From: JARFQW01 sp963842955 | GTDB taxonomy: Bacteria; Pseudomonadota; Gammaproteobacteria; Steroidobacterales; XN24 | Direction of reading: 5' to 3' | DNA length: 64,000 bases | NCBI GenBank assembly: GCA_963842955.1 | Contig: CAWJIJ010000005.1 | Coordinates: 186,001-250,000, forward strand | Shown: piece by piece, positions 58,414 to 64,000 of the stretch | Layout of the letters: the number at the start of each line of letters is the position of its first letter | Numbering within the stretch: the first letter of the stretch is position 1 | The notes under the pieces: model-generated | What the model saw: only the letters and a program-made list of their open reading frames with translations | What the model was told of the DNA's origin: nothing | Database searches by the model: none | Translations under genes and position numbers: made by a program

Positions 58414-58950
58414 TCAGCGTTCCAGCAGCCTCGGGATCAGTTCGGCCAGGTTGCAGGGGCGGGTGCGGTGGTCCAGCTGGGCCGCGATCAGGTCGTCCCA
58501 CGCCGTCCGGCACGCGCCGGAGGATCCGGGCACGCAGAAGACATAGGTGCCATTGGCAACACCGGCGAGAGCCCGGGACTGCATGGTGGAGGTCTTGATC
58601 TGCTCATAGGAGATGGACCGGAAGACTTCGCCAAAGCCGTCGATGAGCTTGTCCAGCAGCGGGGTAACCGCCTCCGGCGTCCCGTCCCGTCCCGTTACGC
58701 CGGTGCCCCCCGTCGTGATTACCACCTGCACGGAGGGGTCCGCTATCCAGGCAGAGACGACGGCCCGGATCCGATAGACGTCGTCGGGAACGATGATTTT
58801 CGCCGCCGACCGGTGGCCTGCGGCGTTCAGCCGTTCCACCAGCAGCTTGCCGGACTTGTCGGTCGTGTCATCCCGAGAATCCGACACGGTGAGCACCGCA
58901 ATGTCCAGCGGAATGAATTCCCGCTCCGGGTTGCCGTGGGCGTTGGCCAT
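58414..58950 (-). CDS. moaB: MoaB-family molybdopterin adenylyltransferase-like protein
   Basis: The protein has 178 residues from ATG 58950, with DIAVLTVSDSRDDTTDKSG, VVITTGGTGVTGRDGTPEAV and the C-terminal PGSSGACRTAWDDLI, all MoaB/Mog/MogA-fold signatures for binding molybdopterin. Members adenylylate molybdopterin before metal insertion, or in E. coli have a less clear role. ATG 59007 would add 19 residues and overlap moeA by eight bases; 58950 gives the standard length. It follows moeA directly, as expected for a coupled pair. Confidence 0.88.
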   Translation of the reverse strand: MANAHGNPEREFIPLDIAVLTVSDSRDDTTDKSGKLLVERLNAAGHRSAAKIIVPDDVYRIRAVVSAWIADPSVQVVITTGGTGVTGRDGTPEAVTPLLDKLIDGFGEVFRSISYEQIKTSTMQSRALAGVANGTYVFCVPGSSGACRTAWDDLIAAQLDHRTRPCNLAELIPRLLER

Positions 58951-58999
58951 AAGTTGCAGCCTTTGTTGAGCGTCTTGAAGCGTCGATAAAGAATGGCAG

Positions 59000-60259
59000 T
59001 CAGACAAAAGCGCAGAAGGGCTGCACTTCCACCTGGCTGCCGGGCGTGACGCCGCCCGCTTCCTCGGGCAGCACGATAAAACAGTTGGCCGCGGCCATCA
59101 CGCTCAGCAGGCCGGACCCTTGCCGGCCTGTGCTGGTGACCACGTAGGTGCCGTCCTCGCCGGTGGTGAGGATTCCGCGCTGGAACTCCCGCCTCCCCGG
59201 CTTCTTCTTCAGCGTGCTGTCGCAGCGCGCCATCAATCGGATGGGGATGTCCGGAGGGCTGCCTGCGAGGGCCAGCAGCGCGGGCCGGACCAGCTGGTAG
59301 AACGTGACCATCACCGACACGGGGTTGCCCGGCAAGCCGAAGAAAAGGGCATCGCCAATCTGTCCGAAAGCGATCGGTTTGCCCGGCTTCATGGCGACTT
59401 TCCAGAAGTCGAACTGCCCGTGGGTCCTCAAGGCCTCGGTCACGTAGTCCGCCTCGCCCACGGAGACCCCGCCGGAGGTCACGATGGCGTCCGCTTCCTG
59501 GCCGGCTTTGCGCAGCGCGGCCTCAAGCACATCCCGGTCATCCTTCACGACACCCATGTCGATCGGTTCCACGCCAGCCCGTTCCAGCATGCCGTAGAGG
59601 CTGTAGCGGTTGCTGTCATAGATCTGGCCGGGCCCCAGCGGTCCGCCGACGGCGGTGAGTTCGTCGCCCGTCGAGAAGAACGCCACCCTGGGCCGCCGTC
59701 GGACCACGACCTGGCCCACGCCGACAGATGCGATGACACCAAGATGTGCCGGTTCGATCCGGGTTCCCGCGGCCACGGCGACCGCGCCGGCCGCCAGGTC
59801 CTCGCCTGCGCGGCGCACGTTCTGTCCGGCCTGATGGCCGGGGCCGATCCCCGCCACGTCATCGTCCCGCTCTACGTGTTCCTGCATGACAACGGTGTCG
59901 GCACCCGGTGGCAGGGGTGCGCCGGTCATGATCCGGACACACTCGTCTGTCCCGGGTGCGCGGTCGAACGGGTGCCCTGCGAAGGCCGTTCCGATGACCT
60001 TGTAAGCGCGCCGGTCTTCGCCGGGGGCCGGCAGCGTCCCTCCCGCCACGGCGTAGCCGTCCATGGCCGAGTTCGTGTGGGCCGGCACGTCCACCCTGGC
60101 GGTGACATCTTCATCGAGGACGCGACCGAGCGAGTCCCTAACGGCGAGGGTTTCCGAACCGGAAACCGGCCGGACGGCCGCCCGCATGCGGGCGACGGCC
60201 TCGTCGAGGCTCAGGGTCTTGCGAAGGTCTTCACAAGGATCGGGCAAAGGACTGCTCAA
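59000..60259 (-). CDS. moeA: Molybdopterin molybdenumtransferase MoeA
   Basis: This is 419 residues, with the usual four-domain MoeA layout: VPAHTNSAMDGYAV (about 58-71), IMTGAPLPPGADTVVMQEHV, VAFFSTGDEL, TSGGVSVGEADYV, KVAMKPGKPIAFG and FFGLPGNPVSVMVTF, then domain IV (REFQRGIL to SVMAAANCFIVLP). MoeA inserts molybdate (or tungstate) into adenylylated molybdopterin. In tungsten-using organisms MoeA paralogues can be metal-selective, and whether this one prefers tungstate cannot be seen. It overlaps the longest moaB frame and follows mobA. Confidence 0.92.
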   Translation of the reverse strand: MSSPLPDPCEDLRKTLSLDEAVARMRAAVRPVSGSETLAVRDSLGRVLDEDVTARVDVPAHTNSAMDGYAVAGGTLPAPGEDRRAYKVIGTAFAGHPFDRAPGTDECVRIMTGAPLPPGADTVVMQEHVERDDDVAGIGPGHQAGQNVRRAGEDLAAGAVAVAAGTRIEPAHLGVIASVGVGQVVVRRRPRVAFFSTGDELTAVGGPLGPGQIYDSNRYSLYGMLERAGVEPIDMGVVKDDRDVLEAALRKAGQEADAIVTSGGVSVGEADYVTEALRTHGQFDFWKVAMKPGKPIAFGQIGDALFFGLPGNPVSVMVTFYQLVRPALLALAGSPPDIPIRLMARCDSTLKKKPGRREFQRGILTTGEDGTYVVTSTGRQGSGLLSVMAAANCFIVLPEEAGGVTPGSQVEVQPFCAFV

Positions 60260-60310
60260 GGGGCTCTCCGGTATCCGGCGGACAAGGCCATGTGGTTAAC
60301 CGTTCTTGTC

Positions 60311-60931
60311 TTAGCCGTCAGGGTTGTTCAAGGTCAACTGCCGGGCCATGCGCCGGCGGTCATCGGGCCGGTTGATGTTTTCGAAAGCGGCCTTATTGTC
60401 GCTGAAGTCCGCGATCTTCGCCCGATGGCCGGCAAACCAGCGGTCGATCTTGCGCTGGCCTGAGGCGAGGAAGGCCTCGAGGCTCCCAAGCAGGTCCGTT
60501 TTCAGGAGCGTGAATACCGGCTGCAGTCGCTCACCATCGTGGGCGCTCACGATTTCCGCCGCGCTTTCGTTCTGAGTGGCCCGCAGCCGCTCCACCAGGT
60601 CGTCGGGCAACAGCGGCGAGTCACAGGGGACGGTAACAACCCAGGGCGTGGGGGCGGCCGCAAGCCCGGCGGCGAATCCGGCCAGCGGCCCGGCGTAATC
60701 CCCTTCTGCGTCGGCCACTACCGGATAACCGAAGCCGGCATAAACATCCCGGTGGCGATTGGCGTTGATGACCATGAACTCCACCTGGGTAGAGAGCCGG
60801 TCGAGGACGTGGGCCACCATCGGCCGCCCGCCGACGTCGGCGAGGCCCTTGTCGATGCCCCCCATCCGGCTTCCGCGGCCACCGGCCAGAACCAGCCCGG
60901 TCACTGCGTGCCCTGCATTGTCAACGTCCAC
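60311..60931 (-). CDS. mobA: Molybdenum cofactor guanylyltransferase MobA
   Basis: The 206-residue protein has the nucleotidyltransferase signature GLVLAGGRGSRMGGIDKGLA (G17 and K28 in the GTP loop), LADVGGRPMVAHVLDRL and VVTVPCDSPLLPDDLV, the metal-binding Asp segment. MobA adds GMP to Mo-molybdopterin, giving the guanine dinucleotide form used by DMSO-reductase-family enzymes. Its presence with YqeC (usual with cytosine-type hydroxylases) is a slight mismatch, so the target enzyme class is uncertain; a MocA-like CMP transferase role is less likely from the motifs. Eleven bases separate it from tupA. Confidence 0.88.
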   Translation of the reverse strand: MDVDNAGHAVTGLVLAGGRGSRMGGIDKGLADVGGRPMVAHVLDRLSTQVEFMVINANRHRDVYAGFGYPVVADAEGDYAGPLAGFAAGLAAAPTPWVVTVPCDSPLLPDDLVERLRATQNESAAEIVSAHDGERLQPVFTLLKTDLLGSLEAFLASGQRKIDRWFAGHRAKIADFSDNKAAFENINRPDDRRRMARQLTLNNPDG

Positions 60932-60941
60932 GGGCAGGGGC

Positions 60942-61769
60942 CTAGTCCTTCAGCCCCGGCAGGGCATCCGGGAAGAAGGCGGGTTGTCCCTCGATCCGGT
61001 ATTCAGAGATCAGGGTCTGGCCTTCGAGCGACAGGAGCCAGTCGATAAACGCCTGTCCGGCCTCTGCCTTCACATGGGCATAGCGATTCGGGTTGACGAG
61101 TATCACGCCGTAGGGATTGAACAGCACCGGATCGCCTTCCACCAGCAACTCCAGGTTGCCCTTGTTGCCGAATTTCAGCCACGTGGCCCTGTCGGTCAGC
61201 GCGTAGGCGTCCATGCCGCTGGCCACGTTCAGGGTCGCCCCCATGCCGGACCCGGTTTCGCGGTACCACGTTCCACTGGCCTCCGTGGGATCGACGCTCC
61301 CGACTTTCCACAGGCTCATCTCCTTCTTGTGGGTTCCGCTGTCGTCGCCCCGCGAGGCGAACGGGACCTGGGCTCGCGCTATGGCCTCCAGCGCCTCGCC
61401 CGCACGGCCCTGGCCGCGGCCGCGGATCTTGGCGGGGTCATCTGCCGGGCCGACGATGATGAAGTCGTTGTGCATGACGGCGTAGCGCTCGACGCCGAAT
61501 CCCTGGATGACAAACTTTTTTTCCGATTCGGGATGGTGCACGAACAGGACGTCGGCGTCGCCGTTCTCCGCCAGGTGTATGGCCTGGCCGGTGCCCACGG
61601 CGACCACCTTGACCTTGATGCCGGTTTGCTTTGTGAACCGGGGCAACAGGTAGTCGAAGAGGCCGGAGTTTTCCGTCGAGGTCGTGGACGCGACCACGAT
61701 GCTGTTCTCGTCTGCGTAGACATTGATGGTCAGGGCAAGGGACAGGAACAGGGCAAGAACCGGTCGCAT
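60942..61769 (-). CDS. tupA: Tungstate-type ABC transporter substrate-binding protein
   Basis: The 275-residue protein has a signal peptide (MRPVLALFLSLALTINVYA). The mature start IVVASTTSTENSGLFDYLLP carries the TTS-x-SG motif diagnostic of TupA/WtpA-type binders, followed by DVLFVHHPESEKKFV, HNDFIIVGP, SRGDDSGTHKKE and GATLNVASGMDAYALTDRATW, all matching TupA. It binds tungstate (some relatives also molybdate) in the periplasm and delivers it to TupB/TupC. It follows tupC by about 75 bases, with the gene order tupB-tupC-tupA. Confidence 0.88.
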   Translation of the reverse strand: MRPVLALFLSLALTINVYADENSIVVASTTSTENSGLFDYLLPRFTKQTGIKVKVVAVGTGQAIHLAENGDADVLFVHHPESEKKFVIQGFGVERYAVMHNDFIIVGPADDPAKIRGRGQGRAGEALEAIARAQVPFASRGDDSGTHKKEMSLWKVGSVDPTEASGTWYRETGSGMGATLNVASGMDAYALTDRATWLKFGNKGNLELLVEGDPVLFNPYGVILVNPNRYAHVKAEAGQAFIDWLLSLEGQTLISEYRIEGQPAFFPDALPGLKD

Positions 61770-61844
61770 GTCGGATGGTTTCCTCTGGACAGGATTAACG
61801 GGTGATATTCGGCTGTTGGGGCCGCGGTGATGAATTCCGGAATG

Positions 61845-62627
61845 TCAAAAGGGCAGTTCTCCGCGAATGAACTGGGCTGCAGCGGGTGCCGACGGCGCGG
61901 CAAAGAATGCCGCCGCCGGTGTGTGTTCCACCAGTCGTCCCTGGTGCAGGAACAAGACGTCGTCCGCCAGGCGGCGTCCCTGGGAGATGTCGTGGGTGGT
62001 CATGATGATCTTGGTGCCGGCCGCGTCCACCGCCCGGATCAGCTCCTCGACTCCCCGGGTGGCGCCCGGATCGAGGCTGGATGTGGGCTCGTCGAGCATC
62101 AGGACATTCGGCCGCAGGGCCCACGCCCGGGCCAGGGTGACCCGCTGTTGCTCACCGCCGGACAGGGTGCGGGCGGGCCGTTCCTTCAGGTGCTCGAGAC
62201 CCGCCAGCGCCAGGGCCGCTCTGACCCGCTCCAGGCGCTGGACGCGGGGCACATGGCGGATTTTCAGCGCATGCAGAATGTTGCCGGCGACCGACCGGCG
62301 CAGGAGCACCGGCCGCTGGGCAACAAGAGCTTGTCCCGAGGCCGCGCTTTCCGGCGTCATCCCGCCCCAGGAGATGGTCCCGGCACTGGGTCGCAGGAGG
62401 CCGTGGCACAGTCGCAGCAGGACGCTCTTGCCGGCGCCGTTCGGACCCAGGATCACGGTCCTGGTGGCGTCGGGCAGGCGAAACGACACGTCTTTGAGGA
62501 TCCATTTGTCGCCGGCCCGGTAGCCGAGATTGCGCACCGTCAGCGGCAGCAGCGGATGGGGCGGCCGCGTGCCGTCGCCCCTTTCCCGCCGCCGCAGCGA
62601 CTCAACCGTAGCGACGGCTTGCGGCAT
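61845..62627 (-). CDS. tupC: Tungstate-type ABC transporter ATPase
   Basis: The 260-residue ATP-binding subunit has Walker A GPNGAGKS (about 60-67), signature LSGGEQQR, Walker B VLMLDEP and the H-loop MTTHD. The N-terminus has a 28-residue basic extension (VESLRRRERGDGTRPPHP) before the usual start. No C-terminal TOBE/molbindin domain is visible, in agreement with TupC and not with ModC. It overlaps the end of tupB by 26 bases, so the true start may be internal, but coupled translation is likely. Confidence 0.88.
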   Translation of the reverse strand: MPQAVATVESLRRRERGDGTRPPHPLLPLTVRNLGYRAGDKWILKDVSFRLPDATRTVILGPNGAGKSVLLRLCHGLLRPSAGTISWGGMTPESAASGQALVAQRPVLLRRSVAGNILHALKIRHVPRVQRLERVRAALALAGLEHLKERPARTLSGGEQQRVTLARAWALRPNVLMLDEPTSSLDPGATRGVEELIRAVDAAGTKIIMTTHDISQGRRLADDVLFLHQGRLVEHTPAAAFFAAPSAPAAAQFIRGELPF

Positions 62628-63306
62628 CCGTAATCACCGTGACTGTTGCATTAACGCTGGCCGCTACCGTAACCAGGACCAGGCCCAGTCCCAGGGCAAA
62701 GGCCAGGTTGCCCTTGCTGGTCTCAAGCGCAATGGTCGTGGTCATGACCCTCGTGGAGTGCTGAATGTTGCCCCCGACAATCAAGACGGCGCCGACTTCG
62801 GCGACCGCGCGGCCGAACCCCGCCAGAACCGCCGTCAGCAGCCGGAACCGGCCGTCCCAGAGCAGGGTTCCGATTCGCTGGGTGGTATCCGCGCCGAGGG
62901 ACCGGAGGTGCTCTTCGTATTCCTCGTTCAGGTCGCTTACCGTCTGGCGGGTCAGGGCGGCGACGATGGGGGTGATCAAAATGAACTGGGCGATGACCAT
63001 GGCCGTCGGTGTGAACAACAGGCCGAGTTCGCCCAGGGGGCCCGCGCGGGACAACATCATGTAGACCACCAGGCCGACAACGACCGGCGGCAGTCCCATC
63101 ATCGCGTTGAGAAAAATCGTGATGCCGCGGCGGCCGGGAAATCGAATCAGCGCCACGGCCGCGCCCAGCGGCAGGCCGACCAGGGCGGCGAGACCCGTGG
63201 CCCCGAGACTGACCGACAGTGACAGTCCGACGATCTCAATCAGGTCCGGGTCGAGATCGGCCAGCAGCCGAAGAGCGGCCCAGAACGCGTCGGAGAAGTC
63301 ATTCAT
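62602..63306 (-). CDS. tupB: Tungstate-type ABC transporter permease
   Basis: This 234-residue permease has about five hydrophobic segments and the EAA-like loop EEYEEHLRSLGAD. VSLGATGLAALVGLPLGA near the start and AEVGAVLIVGGNIQHSTRVMT are typical of TupB-type components, the latter ending in a conserved GGNI region. It is the first gene of the operon; its upstream region contains short direct repeats and a dyad at 63552-63596 shared with a divergent regulator-like gene. Confidence 0.88.
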   Translation of the reverse strand: MNDFSDAFWAALRLLADLDPDLIEIVGLSLSVSLGATGLAALVGLPLGAAVALIRFPGRRGITIFLNAMMGLPPVVVGLVVYMMLSRAGPLGELGLLFTPTAMVIAQFILITPIVAALTRQTVSDLNEEYEEHLRSLGADTTQRIGTLLWDGRFRLLTAVLAGFGRAVAEVGAVLIVGGNIQHSTRVMTTTIALETSKGNLAFALGLGLVLVTVAASVNATVTVITDAASRRYG

Positions 63307-63755
63307 GAGTCGAACGTATCTCCCGCTCTGGCCCGCTGCGTTTCAGCATTGGCAAAACGCCAGGAGCCGCGCGGGCGGCGAGGCATTGTCTCCGGCGCTG
63401 TCGCATACGGTCTGGTGGTGTGCCTCTGGCAGCGCATCGAGATCCTTCGGACATCGCCGTTGTACGTTCGTTCATCATCGCTTTCTGCAATCCCGGTGCC
63501 AGCCCAGCCCACCGGCAATCCGATGCCCGAAAAGGCGGTTCGGGGCCGAAGTGTGACCCAGAATGTCCACCATGTCGCCGGGTCAATGTGACCCAGCGGG
63601 ATCCGGTATTGCGTCATTATGTCCTTCACGCTTACGCTTTGAGGGTCTCGATTGCTGCTCTGACTGCAACATGGTACATCCCCCGCAATGCACAGCGCGT
63701 CCAATGGCCCATTGCCCACACGTTTCGTCCTGGCCGGTCCGGCGGATCTGACCTG
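63307..63755. other. Divergent intergenic region of tupB and the receiver-like gene
   Basis: These 449 bases hold no secure gene; a minus-strand frame of about 200 codons crosses them but lacks any family likeness. The region should contain promoters for the Mo/W block and the gene at 63756. The clearest structure is a pair of TGTGACCCAG repeats (63552-63561, 63587-63596), annotated separately. I could not find a convincing Moco-riboswitch fold by eye. Confidence 0.4.
63552..63596. promoter_or_regulatory. Paired TGTGACCCAG repeats and GGGTCA-N3-TGACCC dyad
   Basis: TGTGACCCAG occurs at 63552-63561 and again at 63587-63596, 35 bases apart and in the same orientation. The second copy forms half of a perfect inverted repeat GGGTCA (63580-63585), ATG, TGACCC (63589-63594). 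Such spacing (about three and a third turns) and dyad symmetry fit a transcription-factor site controlling tupB, the divergent gene, or both. Function is inference. Confidence 0.4.
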
Positions 63756-64000
63756 ATGAATGGACCGGTTTCGGTGCTCATTCTGGGCGGAGGCGATACG
63801 CTTTGGGCCGACCTGCGCGGTGCCTTCGGGCGTCGATCGGCCTATGTGGAGGCGGTTGCAACCTTGTCCGAGGCAGACAGGCTCACCCGGCGCTGCCACT
63901 TTGATGCTGTCGTACTCGTCGGTGGTGCCAGTGAATTGGACTGGTGGAGGCGAACCCGGGCCGAGGGGCTGGCTTCGCGGGCCGTCCTGATCGCCGACCG
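63756..64000 (+). CDS. Receiver-like N-terminus of a regulator (partial)
   Basis: The frame opens at ATG 63756 and runs past the window end, giving 81 residues: MNGPVSVLILGGGDTLWADL, then a Rossmann-like alternation (AYVEAVATLSEADRL; FDAVVLVGGASELDWW; ASRAVLIADR). The pattern of short hydrophobic strands resembles a response-regulator receiver, but the phospho-acceptor Asp pattern at the start is poor (GGGDT), so it may be a degenerate receiver as in some NtrC-like regulators. Its divergent place beside tupB makes it a candidate Mo/W-linked regulator. Confidence 0.45.
   Translation, partial: MNGPVSVLILGGGDTLWADLRGAFGRRSAYVEAVATLSEADRLTRRCHFDAVVLVGGASELDWWRRTRAEGLASRAVLIAD

Noticed and set aside
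63303..63899. A 198-codon minus-strand frame upstream of tupB
   Set aside because: Crosses the likely promoter region and the start of the divergent receiver-like gene; composition and lack of motifs suggest chance.
1..64000. CRISPR arrays, prophage or integrative-element modules
   Set aside because: I saw no regularly spaced repeats, integrase, capsid, relaxase or defence-type genes on either strand.

Overview
The window is GC-rich, gene-dense bacterial chromosome. It looks like a Gammaproteobacterium, probably marine or sediment heterotroph-like. The evidence is the TamA/TamB pair, two tripartite-type RND efflux systems, a Pat-like lysine acetyltransferase, TonB-dependent uptake, LysR and MFS genes, and many lipoproteins and outer-membrane barrels. 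I cannot place it below class from sequence alone. I saw no rRNA, tRNA, CRISPR array, integrase or insertion sequence.

Layout. 0.1-9.3 kb: an outer-membrane barrel, a GPH-type sugar symporter, an M20 peptidase, a serine beta-lactamase-fold hydrolase, an APC permease, a bile-acid:Na+ symporter-family protein and a Baeyer-Villiger-type flavin monooxygenase. 9.6-14.1 kb: RND efflux adaptor and pump. 14.1-18.3 kb (minus strand): a DUF2860-type barrel and two tandem DUF4397 lipoproteins. 18.7-31.7 kb: tamA, tamB, an exported M19 dipeptidase, a 1,308-residue AsmA-like protein, a small periplasmic protein and a phosphopantetheinyl transferase. 32-38.6 kb: TonB receptor, DUF885 peptidase-like protein and an eight-heme cytochrome/TPR protein. 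38.6-42.2 kb: LysR regulator divergent from a sulfatase, followed by a decayed HAD phosphatase. 42.4-50.1 kb: KefB-like antiporter, DUF481 barrel, a membrane protein of unknown function, Pat and a Tat-exported NAD-binding epimerase. 50.1-55.9 kb (minus): complete outer-membrane-factor/RND/adaptor operon. 56.0-63.3 kb (minus): a nine-gene molybdenum/tungsten block (tupB-tupC-tupA-mobA-moeA-moaB-beta-propeller-yqeC-moaD). 63.76 kb to the end: start of a receiver-like regulator.

The Mo/W block is the most coherent system here. It combines tungstate-type ABC uptake, metal insertion and nucleotide attachment to molybdopterin, a YqeC-type accessory protein, a MoaD/ThiS sulfur carrier and a BNR beta-propeller whose role is unknown. 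No target metalloenzyme is in the window.

A caution governs the annotation: about twenty single-base indels break otherwise well-conserved reading frames, nearly all before 39.3 kb and about ten of them within tamB at 22.3-23.8 kb. Coding sense resumes at once in another frame and I see no accompanying nonsense substitutions, so I read most of them as consensus errors, not pseudogenes. The exception is the HAD phosphatase at 41.4 kb, which has lost its catalytic middle in-frame and also lacks a normal start codon.
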